Shown: in pieces, positions 1 to 7,248 of the stretch | Numbering within the stretch: position 1 is the stretch's first letter | Layout of the letters: each line of letters starts with the position of its first letter | Assembly (NCBI GenBank): GCA_963839525.1 | Contig: CAWIVJ010000005.1 | Location: 1-64,000 of the forward strand | From: CAWIVJ01 sp963839525 | GTDB lineage: Bacteria; Cyanobacteriota; Vampirovibrionia; Gastranaerophilales; Gastranaerophilaceae | DNA length: 64,000 nt | Direction of reading: 5' to 3' | The notes under the pieces: model-generated | What the model was told of the DNA's origin: nothing | Seen by the model: only the letters and a program-made list of their open reading frames with translations | Databases searched by the model: none | Translations under genes and position numbers: made by a program

Positions 1-89
1 CTGATCTGTAATATTCGAGGATGAAGATGTTTGACTAGCGTCATGAAGTAATTTTTGAAACCTTTAGCCAATTGATAAATCCATCTTTA

Positions 90-623
90 TTACTTGATGT
101 TCCATGTACTTAGTTTCATTTTTGATAGGAGGCTCTTTACCTTCTTTTTGGCTGCAATTAAAGATATGAATTCTCTGTTTAATCTAGTTTTTTGCTCAGT
201 TGCATTACTAATACCTAATGCTTTTTTAATTTCTAGTTCTGATATTCTTTTAACCATTTTCAGTTTTGCTTCTCTTATCGGAGTAACAAATTCAATAAGT
301 CTATTAGCTGCATTTCTTGCATTTTCTGAACTTATCCAGTGAGCTTCACTCATAACACTTTTAAGTTCATCGTTAGATTTATTGTGAAAATGTTCTGCTA
401 AATCTTCCATTTCACTTGTAGTTCTACTTAAAACTCTTAAAAGTTTAGCCGACCAAGAGTAACTTCGACCGCCACCTCCTGAATGGTTAGCACCCCAAAT
501 TTGTCCCATTGAGCCAAAACTTTGTATACAACTTTTTGATAACGACATAGTATAAGTATTTAAACTTGTTTTTGATTTGTTGTTGGTTGTGTAATTGTTA
601 CATTGTACTGTTTGGATTTTCAT
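90..623 (-). CDS. Hypothetical protein, 177 aa, lineage-specific
   Basis: No family recognised. The open frame could begin 12 codons earlier, but a GAGGAAAAT ribosome site sits directly before the ATG at 623, so that start is chosen. The N-terminal 50 residues are Asn/Ser/Thr-rich and include SFGSMG, loosely like the F-x-G tag of nearby proteins. A short Gly run (GGGGR) follows, then a charged, probably helical C-terminal half with many Lys and Glu. No signal peptide or membrane segment is seen. It stands alone on the minus strand before the GNAT pair. Function unknown; that it is a gene is fairly sure from the ribosome site and codon use. Confidence 0.6.
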   Translation of the reverse strand: MKIQTVQCNNYTTNNKSKTSLNTYTMSLSKSCIQSFGSMGQIWGANHSGGGGRSYSWSAKLLRVLSRTTSEMEDLAEHFHNKSNDELKSVMSEAHWISSENARNAANRLIEFVTPIREAKLKMVKRISELEIKKALGISNATEQKTRLNREFISLIAAKKKVKSLLSKMKLSTWNIK

Positions 624-794
624 ATTTTCCTCTCGGTCTAGTTCTTTGCTATTGACCAAATTATTTAGATAATAACTCGTAAAGTTTTTTTTTTTGCTAA
701 AGACATATATTTCTGTTAATTAATTGTTACAAATTTTGCTCAAATTTTGAAATTGAAAATTTCTATATAAAAATAAACATTAAATCTTTCAAAA

Positions 795-1349
795 TTATTT
801 TAAATTATTGATTAAATTAATCATTCTTAAATGCCAATTATTTTCAGAAGTTAAAGTTTTTAACATAGGTTTTACAAAATCTTTATCCCCTCTAATACTT
901 AAAATGTAATCAACAACTTTTTTAATATCCGGATTAGATGTGTCAAGCTCATAAAATCCAACTCTTTTGTAAAAATTTATCGCAGTATTTTCTGAACAAA
1001 GAAATATATTTGAAAAAAATCCTTCGGCAGTCTTCAATAATTTATCTACCATTAGATTGCCCACGCCTTGGTTTCTCAACCCTGAGAAGACATAACAATC
1101 TTGAATATAGCCTGTTTTTAAGTCTTTAAATCCATTTTTAGTTAAAATGTCAATTTCATCAAATGATTGTAAATCTGCTAATGCTTCCACTTTACCATGA
1201 GGATTTTTAGCTGTCAGGATTGTGCTATTACAACCATCCTCCTTCGTTAAGCAATGAATTAGTCTGTATTTAAAATTTTGTTTATATTCATTTTTTTGTT
1301 TTCCATACGGTTTTTTTAAGAAAGGTCTTTTTTTAATTACACTTTTCAT
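795..1349 (-). CDS. GNAT-family N-acetyltransferase, core lacking the first strand
   Basis: The middle of this 184-residue protein has a GNAT motif A: a hydrophobic strand (GYIQDCYV) followed by RNQGVG, which matches the Q/RxxGxG/A acetyl-CoA pyrophosphate loop, then helix NLMVDKLLKTA, strand NIFLCS and the motif B-like ENTAINFYKRVGF. Acetyl-CoA-dependent acyl transfer is therefore likely; the acceptor is unknown. The usual first strand and helix of the fold are missing here and appear in the small ORF just upstream, whose TGA overlaps this ATG. The gene is thus either translationally coupled to, or frameshifted from, that piece. The start is an ATG inside the ATGA overlap. Family confidence is high; integrity is uncertain. 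Confidence 0.75.
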   Translation of the reverse strand: MKSVIKKRPFLKKPYGKQKNEYKQNFKYRLIHCLTKEDGCNSTILTAKNPHGKVEALADLQSFDEIDILTKNGFKDLKTGYIQDCYVFSGLRNQGVGNLMVDKLLKTAEGFFSNIFLCSENTAINFYKRVGFYELDTSNPDIKKVVDYILSIRGDKDFVKPMLKTLTSENNWHLRMINLINNLK

Positions 1350-1513
1350 AGATTCAAATAAAAAGAAATAGTATTATCAAAGTCTTCTTCTTTCATTTCT
1401 TCAACAAAAAGAGAACCTTTGGTTGTTTCAATAACAAAAGGTTTTATTGGGCAATTTTTAGATTTAAAACTAAACTGTCTGTTTTTATAATTACTTTTTG
1501 ATAAAATTTTCAT
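1346..1513 (-). CDS. Small ORF (55 aa), probable N-terminal piece of the GNAT protein
   Basis: This 55-residue frame begins after a GAGAATTTAT ribosome site and ends in a TGA overlapping the ATG of the acetyltransferase gene (ATGA, 1346-1349). It has an N-terminal FSFKSKN tag like other proteins in this block. It ends with LFVEEMKEEDFDNTISFY, which resembles the beta1-alpha1 segment that opens a GNAT fold and is absent from the next gene. Either the two chains are made by coupled translation and assemble, or one gene has suffered a one-base shift. Seen: overlap and complementarity of fold parts. Inferred: single ancestral gene. Confidence 0.5.
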   Translation of the reverse strand: MKILSKSNYKNRQFSFKSKNCPIKPFVIETTKGSLFVEEMKEEDFDNTISFYLNL

Positions 1514-1708
1514 ATAAATTCTCTTTTTGAAATATGGTTACATAAAACTCCTGAATAATTATTATTGCTAATTTTTAAAGTTTTCGTTACATAATAAAGA
1601 AAGATTATTGTAACAAATTATGAAAGGCTTACTCAGAAACTGGCAAAAAAAATTTTATTCGATTTATAACTTATTTAAAAGTAGGAAATTTGAAAGGGGT
1701 TTTGATTA

Positions 1709-2059
1709 ATGAAAATTGATGCAGTTAAGAACAGCAATAGTTTTAAATCAAACAGCAACTTGAGAAAGAAAACCACAAATGTATCAAATTCCATAGCCAG
1801 CAATAGCTACGATTATTTGCTGGTGGCAACAAATACCTCCAACATAAATCAAAGATTAATAACTACAAAAAATAACCTTACTTTTAAAGGAAATTTAACT
1901 ACATTTACAAAAAAATTGATAAGGAATACTGACATTCCAAAAGGCTGCATAGAGCTGGATTGTCATGATATTGATTTAGATGGCTCAATTAGCTTGAAAA
2001 AAATTATCGCAAAAGCCAAAGAAGCATTTTTTGATTCAGACAGTGCAACCGGACATTAG
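1709..2059 (+). CDS. Fragment 1 of a large frameshifted lineage protein (N-terminus)
   Basis: This opens a coding region that runs, with three frame changes, to 4892 (about 1060 residues if restored). The start follows GAAAGGGG. The N-terminus is Asn/Ser/Lys-rich and carries two tag-like motifs, SFKSN near residue 12 and LTFKGN near residue 59. The frame stops at TAG 2057-2059, but the +1 frame reads on without a break (LELNGSVFVDEIES..., to about 2262), which one extra A near 2053 would restore. The stop is therefore probably not the true end. Function unrecognised. The segment beyond the break contains strand-rich repeats such as TTLNGFSKA and GEGTVGDIECKGD, reminiscent of bactofilin-like beta repeats, but this is only a resemblance. 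Confidence 0.55.
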   Translation: MKIDAVKNSNSFKSNSNLRKKTTNVSNSIASNSYDYLLVATNTSNINQRLITTKNNLTFKGNLTTFTKKLIRNTDIPKGCIELDCHDIDLDGSISLKKIIAKAKEAFFDSDSATGH

Positions 2060-2260
2060 AATTAAATGGTTCTGTTTTTGTAGATGAAATTGAATCAAAT
2101 ACAACAACGCTTAATGGATTTTCAAAGGCTAAAAAAATAATAACAAAATTTTTATCAATGTTTGATTCAACAAGCGTGGAAAAAGTTGAATCTTTAAATA
2201 TTGAATTAAAAAATAAACCTAATATTGATAAAATTATTGCCGATGAAAATTTAACATTAT

Positions 2261-3706
2261 ATGGGGGAAGGGACTGTCGGAGATATTGAATGTAAAGGCG
2301 ATAAAATTTTTATTACCGGCCCCCTTGAAATAAGCGGAAAAATAAAATTTACAAATCCAGGCGGTGAAGTTCATGTGCTAAAAAACAGAAAAAGTGAATC
2401 TGCAACAATATTAAATAGAATAGAAAATGGAGTCCTAAGATATCAAATGCAAACAAAAACAGGTAGCGTTGTTACTGTTAATAAGAACATTTTTAGCGAT
2501 AACCTCGAAGCCATATTACCAGATATTAGAGCTTTAGATAAATTACAAAAGTTAGGTAAATACAGAGATGTTCAATCAGTAAAGGTCTTATACGTGGGAA
2601 CAAAATCAACATTGACGGAATTATCTACTCAAGAATTAGCTCAAGCCCAATATTTATACAATGGTTTTGCCCAAAATACTCTTTTAACTCTTGCAAAATC
2701 AGGCGATAAAAAATTTAGCGTATTTTGGGCAAAAAATAAAAAATTAGGCGGCAAAAATCTAGTTGATTTTTGGTTATCGTCTGTGGGAATTAAAACTAAC
2801 GGCAGAACCTATGCAGAAAAAGCTAAGCTGTTAAATGATTTGCCTGATGAAAATAAACAAAGCCTTGTTGGCAAAACTGTCGATTACTGGGTTAAAGAAA
2901 TTTTACCAAAACAACTCAATATTTTGAATAAGAATGATATAGCATTAACAAATTCAAGACAATCTGGCAAGAATATTTTTAATGAAATCAGTAGCGATAG
3001 AAAAAATAGATTAATAAAAATTATTAATAAAGAAGGTATTGCAAGATTTGAACAGGAGCGAAAAGGCAGTAAATCTCTAGTCGATTTTTGGATAGATACA
3101 ATAGAAGGAAACAGATCCGCTAAAGAATACACATTGGCGCAAAAAAAAAGAAGATTGTTTGAAATTGTTAATTCGGATGAAGATTTAGCAAAAATATATA
3201 AAGCAACGCTAGAAGAAAATGATGAAGTACTTACGCACGTTCGAAATGTTCAAAAAGCATATCAAAACGTTATTGATGATACAGAATTAGATAAAAACTC
3301 TAAAGAACTTTTAAACGAATATTTTAATAGCCAATTATTCCTGGAAATAGTTACTGGGAAAGCAAAAGACAAAAAATCAATAACAAGCTTAGAAGTAACT
3401 GCTCAGTCCATAATTAAAAATCTCCAAAATGAAAAAAACACTAATATTCAAGAAGCAAAAAGTAATATTTTTGAACCTTTGAGCGATTTTAACTATATAT
3501 CCAGAAATGCTGAATCAGGTGATGTTCAAAGTAAAATTCAAATTGTAATTTCAATTTTGAAAGACAAAATTAATAATTCGTTGCCAACAGAGGCTGAAAA
3601 AACGAAAAAAGCTCTAATTAATTTTAACAACACTATAAGTAGTGCCAGTAAAGAAACAGAATCGGGCATGGAAACAATTACTAACGGAAGCTCAGCAATA
3701 TTTTGA
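2261..3706 (+). CDS. Fragment 2 of the large frameshifted protein (middle)
   Basis: This frame is contiguous in sense with fragment 1. The preceding frame reads ...ENLTLYG up to a run of five G at 2263-2267; with four G it continues directly as GEGTVGDIECKGDKIF. The apparent ATG at 2261 is therefore probably not a real start. The first 60 residues are strand-rich (ITGPLEISGKIKF). The rest is Lys/Glu/Asn-rich and helical, with a duplicated segment around LVDFW (LGGKNLVDFWLSSVGI near residue 160 and GSKSLVDFWIDTIEG near residue 270), pointing to an internal repeat. No catalytic motif is recognised. It ends at a third shift near 3664-3666. Confidence 0.55.
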   Translation: MGEGTVGDIECKGDKIFITGPLEISGKIKFTNPGGEVHVLKNRKSESATILNRIENGVLRYQMQTKTGSVVTVNKNIFSDNLEAILPDIRALDKLQKLGKYRDVQSVKVLYVGTKSTLTELSTQELAQAQYLYNGFAQNTLLTLAKSGDKKFSVFWAKNKKLGGKNLVDFWLSSVGIKTNGRTYAEKAKLLNDLPDENKQSLVGKTVDYWVKEILPKQLNILNKNDIALTNSRQSGKNIFNEISSDRKNRLIKIINKEGIARFEQERKGSKSLVDFWIDTIEGNRSAKEYTLAQKKRRLFEIVNSDEDLAKIYKATLEENDEVLTHVRNVQKAYQNVIDDTELDKNSKELLNEYFNSQLFLEIVTGKAKDKKSITSLEVTAQSIIKNLQNEKNTNIQEAKSNIFEPLSDFNYISRNAESGDVQSKIQIVISILKDKINNSLPTEAEKTKKALINFNNTISSASKETESGMETITNGSSAIF

Positions 3707-4892
3707 ATCATCTCAAGCTAAAAAAACAACTGATATAAGTTTAGAACAACTCTATACTATTCAAAGAGCTTTAGAAAAAGACTTGCCATCAGAAATAAGA
3801 ACAGCATTGGAAGATAAAACATTAAACAATGCCCAAAAAACATTCATTGCAAAGTATAAAGATGACAATAACTTAATTAATTTATTGAAAAAGCCAGCGG
3901 TAAACAGAAGAGAAGACATTGAAAATTTAATTGCCTCAGAACAATTAAATAATAACGTTTTTGATGCTTTATCAAATGAATTTAGAAAAAATATATCTCC
4001 GGAAACAATTAAGGCTATGCCTGAAATGTCAGATACTTATATAAAACTACTTGGCAGGGAACCGAGTAATATGACAAATACTGATAAGTATTATTTCTTA
4101 TCCGAAATTCCTAACGAAGAATTAGAGCTGGTAAGCAAAAATATTAAAAAATATTGGTCAGAGAATTACTTATCAAAATATATGAATGATAATATTTTGG
4201 AAAAAGTCAGAGCCGTTGATGCTGGTTATCAATCTGCTCAAATATCTAAAAAGCTTGACAATATTAGTATTCAGTTAGACGGTCAACAACATACATTATT
4301 AGATATTTCTAATAATATCGACCACTTTATAGATGTTTATAAAGTAAATTCAGCTGAAACGAATGCAAATCTTAGTCAAATGGCAAAAACAATGGAAGAT
4401 ATTCATGTGGATACGTCAAACATTAAAACAAATGTTAAGGCGATGTTATTCCATTCAATTCAAAGTACAAGCGACCCTGTTTTGAAAAAAGAAATGGGAG
4501 AATTACTTCAAGATGCAGATAGAATGGAGTTATCACAATTCTTACAAACAGTAGAGTATAAGCAAAAATTATATGAACAAGACCACAAAATACAAAAAGT
4601 TTGTGGGATGCTAAAACAAGTTGCAGGACCTGCACTTTTAATAGGCGGAGCTATGGCTGCAGGTCCTTTTGCTCCAGCTTTAGTGCCATTCTTAGCCGCG
4701 CATGGGGCTCCAATGTTTTCTAGTTTGATTTCTTCCGGAACGATAAGTCATGCGTTAAATACTGCTATTCAATGCTCCGGCGCTAAAGTAGGCTTTATGG
4801 CATCTTTAATTTCTGGAGGGAGATATGGTGATATTGGTTATGGGGAATTCCCTCGACCAGGTATAGAGTTTCAAAAACATATAAATAGTTAA
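3642..4892 (+). CDS. Fragment 3 of the large frameshifted protein (C-terminus)
   Basis: This continues the previous frame: removing one G from GGG at 3664-3666 joins ...SASKETES to AWKQLLTEAQQYFESS. The true start is therefore upstream and the ATG at 3642 is likely accidental. The chain is helical, with a coiled-coil-like stretch (SKKLDNISIQLDGQQHTLLDI, in part). It then has a hydrophobic C-terminal region of about 45 residues rich in Ala, Gly and Pro (LLIGGAMAAGPFAPALVP) that could insert in or lie on a membrane. The final residues are polar. It ends eight bases before the convergent 88-aa gene. Function unknown. Confidence 0.6.
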   Translation: MPVKKQNRAWKQLLTEAQQYFESSQAKKTTDISLEQLYTIQRALEKDLPSEIRTALEDKTLNNAQKTFIAKYKDDNNLINLLKKPAVNRREDIENLIASEQLNNNVFDALSNEFRKNISPETIKAMPEMSDTYIKLLGREPSNMTNTDKYYFLSEIPNEELELVSKNIKKYWSENYLSKYMNDNILEKVRAVDAGYQSAQISKKLDNISIQLDGQQHTLLDISNNIDHFIDVYKVNSAETNANLSQMAKTMEDIHVDTSNIKTNVKAMLFHSIQSTSDPVLKKEMGELLQDADRMELSQFLQTVEYKQKLYEQDHKIQKVCGMLKQVAGPALLIGGAMAAGPFAPALVPFLAAHGAPMFSSLISSGTISHALNTAIQCSGAKVGFMASLISGGRYGDIGYGEFPRPGIEFQKHINS

Positions 4893-4899
4893 TAAATTG

Positions 4900-5166
4900 T
4901 TATATTTGAACATCTAATTTTTCACCAATGCCTAATTTTTGCATTATCTTATTTTGATTGTCTAAAATTTTATCAAGCATAATATTATTTCGTATAGTTG
5001 CCAAGTATTCACCAAAATTCATATCATATTGAGGCATATTATTATTTTGTGAATTCAATTTATTTAATTCAATTATTTTGGCATTTATGTCATTATTTGT
5101 AATTCCATTAACTGTAGCAAACTGAGTATTCGTTGTAGTTTGTGAAATTGGTTGAATTTGTGCCAT
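4900..5166 (-). CDS. Hypothetical protein, 88 aa
   Basis: A strong AGGAGG site lies six bases before the ATG at 5166, so this is very likely expressed. The N-terminal half is Asn/Gln/Thr-rich and low in complexity. The C-terminal half (MNFGEYLATIRNNIMLDKILDNQNKIMQKLGIG) is a probable amphipathic helix; the quoted span is shown only by its positions, about residues 49-82. No family is recognised. It converges with the large protein at 4892 and its promoter lies in the region leading to the long repeat. Confidence 0.6.
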   Translation of the reverse strand: MAQIQPISQTTTNTQFATVNGITNNDINAKIIELNKLNSQNNNMPQYDMNFGEYLATIRNNIMLDKILDNQNKIMQKLGIGEKLDVQI

Positions 5167-5318
5167 AATTACCTCCTATAATTGTTCTTATATATCACTT
5201 AATAGTAATGAAGATTTTTTATTGCCAAGTTTAACACAAAATGCAATAAAATTTTACAATTATTTCATAATACATCTTATAAGAAGGTATCGAAGAGTTC
5301 TAGTTGGTTGTTTTAATT

Positions 5319-5342
5319 AAAAGGTTTTATTAAACCTTTTTT
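5319..5342 (+). terminator. Rho-independent terminator-like hairpin in repeat copy 1
   Basis: Nine-base arms (AAAAGGTTT / AAACCTTTT) around a four-base loop, followed by further T residues on the plus strand. Identical in copy 2. Confidence 0.6.
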
Positions 5343-5460
5343 CGTTGTGTTTTGTTATAAAACGATGTGGCAAAAAGTGAGAAAAAGAATTTTTGGAAAA
5401 ATTGGCAAAAATAGAGAGTGTTTTATAAAAGTAAAATTCTCTTTTAATTATATACTTGGC

Positions 5461-5487
5461 AAAGTCCCGCTGTTGGCGGGGCTTTTA
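5461..5487 (+). terminator. GC-rich hairpin in repeat copy 1
   Basis: AAAGTCCCGC pairs with GCGGGGCTTT across TGTTG and is followed by T residues. Copy 2 has base changes here that weaken one pair. Confidence 0.5.
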
Positions 5488-5495
5488 CATTTAAA

Positions 5496-5524
5496 AAGTC
5501 CATTGTTCTCGGAACAATGGACTT
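5496..5524 (-). terminator. 13-bp perfect hairpin in repeat copy 1 (minus-strand terminator)
   Basis: Thirteen-base perfect arms with a three-base loop. On the minus strand the stem is followed by a run of five T. In copy 2 the same hairpin ends the tRNA-Ser transcript; here there is no tRNA upstream of it. Confidence 0.65.
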
Positions 5525-5565
5525 AAAACAGGATATTGTAGTTTCGACAGCAATATTTTCTGAAT

Positions 5566-5604
5566 AAAAATCCCTGTTATCAGCCAATTTACAGGGATTT
5601 TTTT
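5566..5604 (-). terminator. Bidirectional terminator after the 469-aa gene
   Basis: Twelve-base arms (AAAAATCCCTGT / ACAGGGATTTTT) with a 13-base loop and T runs on both sides. It is placed to end transcription of the minus-strand gene whose stop is at 5702. Confidence 0.7.
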
Positions 5605-5701
5605 AAAATTTGCCAATCGTAATTAATTTTTCTTTAAATATAGCAAACCATTTACCCCTAAATTCCCGTAATGTTAACAGGGAATTAGCAGGGAACTGAA
5701 C

Positions 5702-7111
5702 TTATTTCAAAAGTTCACTACTATCTTTTTTTAGTAATGGGTTTAGCTTATTCAAAACTATGCAATCCATAGAATCTTTTATATCAAATTTATCTAAATT
5801 ATCTGCAATAATTTTCATATTTTTTAATGTTTTAGGATTTAATTCGCCTGCTATTTCTGCAATTTCACTTCCACTAATTTCTAATTTTTCGGCAATTTTT
5901 AGTATAGCCGGAAAGGCTTCATTAAACATAAAATCTTTATTTTTCGGAGTTATAACTTTTAGCAAGTTTGCTAAGTCCTCTGCACTTGATATTCCATATT
6001 TATCAAGATTACTGGCAAAATGAGGGAATATTTGCTTTAATATAAAATTATTGCTATCTTTTTTAAATACATTAAATAATTCAATAGTATTGCTAGAACC
6101 TCCTACATTAAAACCTTTTATAATATCAGCTATTGAGTCAGTTTTTGCAAGCACTTCAGGGCTTAATGTCTCCAAAACAGCACCAACACTTTTGGCATCA
6201 TTAATATTTAAATCTTTAGCTCTTTCAAGAATTTTTGGGATTGCTTTTTGAAGCATAAAATCTTTATTGTCCTGAGTGATTACTTTTAATATTTCCTTTT
6301 CATCATCAATCCCACTTATAAGATCATTGTTTATTTTTGTTATTTTCTGGAAATCTGGTAATGTTTCTCTGATTAGTGTTTTTTTTCCTTGTAGTTCAGG
6401 ATTTTTACATAACTCATCTGTATACATATCAAAAGCTTCATCAAATAAGTTTTTTTCAGGATTTTCTTTAACAGGTTGAGTTATTTTATCACTTTCCTTT
6501 TTTGCTGTTGTTGAAATATTATCTGGCTTTGGATTATTGTCTAATTCAGATATTTTTTTATCTAATTCTCTACTCTCTTCTTCAAGTTGTGATATTTGTT
6601 TTTCTTGTTCCGTAATATTATTTTTTTGAGTTGCTATAGTTACATCTTGTTCATTAACAGCCTTACCACTATTTCCTAGATCTGCAGGACTTGTGTTTTT
6701 TGGTGGATGACTTGAAGAACCAGAAGAACTGGAATAATCAATGTTTTTTGTTTTGATTTTTGTATGACCTGATTCTTTTTTACCAAGATTTTCTGCTCCG
6801 TTTTTTAAACTTTTACCCGCATCTTCTGATATCTTACCCTTTTTTACCAGTAAAATAATTCCTCCAATTAATGCTACTCCTGCAATTATACCTGCAATTA
6901 TTTTATTTCTCTTTGATTTATCATCATTAGTTTGATTACCGGAAAAACTAACGGAATCTTTTAAATTGTTATTTTTTACAATCAACTTAGGTTTAACCGT
7001 ATATTGCGGAGTATTTATATTATTTTTATTAATTAACAATTTAGACTGGCAACTATATTGCTGCACGCTTACATTGTTTACATTTCCTACCTTATCATTT
7101 AAATAAATCAT
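5702..7111 (-). CDS. Tagged single-pass membrane protein with coiled coil and C-terminal helical repeats
   Basis: The start is the ATG at 7111, preceded by GGAG with good spacing; the frame is open five codons further. Layout of the 469 residues: an Asn/Val-rich N-terminus with the VSFSGN tag (residues 54-59); a hydrophobic segment at about 71-90 (IIAGIIAGVALIGGIILLV) followed by Lys; a Ser/Gly/Lys linker; a short coiled coil (EQEKQISQLEEESRELDKKI) near 170-190; then two or three helical repeats of about 70-80 residues containing NKDFM..A.P.IL..A and NLxNxxLxxL patterns. This suggests an anchored protein with a repeat-based binding domain on one side. No family is recognised. Downstream is the bidirectional terminator. 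Confidence 0.65.
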   Translation of the reverse strand: MIYLNDKVGNVNNVSVQQYSCQSKLLINKNNINTPQYTVKPKLIVKNNNLKDSVSFSGNQTNDDKSKRNKIIAGIIAGVALIGGIILLVKKGKISEDAGKSLKNGAENLGKKESGHTKIKTKNIDYSSSSGSSSHPPKNTSPADLGNSGKAVNEQDVTIATQKNNITEQEKQISQLEEESRELDKKISELDNNPKPDNISTTAKKESDKITQPVKENPEKNLFDEAFDMYTDELCKNPELQGKKTLIRETLPDFQKITKINNDLISGIDDEKEILKVITQDNKDFMLQKAIPKILERAKDLNINDAKSVGAVLETLSPEVLAKTDSIADIIKGFNVGGSSNTIELFNVFKKDSNNFILKQIFPHFASNLDKYGISSAEDLANLLKVITPKNKDFMFNEAFPAILKIAEKLEISGSEIAEIAGELNPKTLKNMKIIADNLDKFDIKDSMDCIVLNKLNPLLKKDSSELLK

Positions 7112-7248
7112 AAAGATTCTCCACATTTACACTTATATATAATAAAACAAATAAATATATTTTATTGCCTAATTTTTCATTATTATAAATTATTTTTTTT
7201 GATTTACATAATAACGTGGTTGTATTTTTAACCGTATTTTTGCTCCTT

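Larger units (their letters stand above)
5262..5533. repeat. 272-bp direct repeat, copy 1
   Basis: Positions 5262-5533 align without gaps to 17994-18265 (constant offset 12732). The first 115 bp are identical and the remainder differs at scattered bases. It contains three hairpins (5319-5342, 5461-5487, 5496-5524). The shared sequence stops three bases into what is a tRNA-Ser gene in copy 2; here no tRNA follows. The gene-free stretch 5167-5701 consists of this repeat, the 88-aa gene promoter side, and a further hairpin terminator at 5566-5604. Confidence 0.9.

Noticed and set aside
1..89. A short open minus-strand frame (WIYQLAKGFKNYF...) at the left edge
   Set aside because: No start or ribosome site visible and too short; may belong to a gene outside the window.
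94..342. Hydrophobic plus-strand frame opposite the first gene
   Set aside because: It lies within the coding region of the 177-aa minus-strand gene and has no ribosome site.
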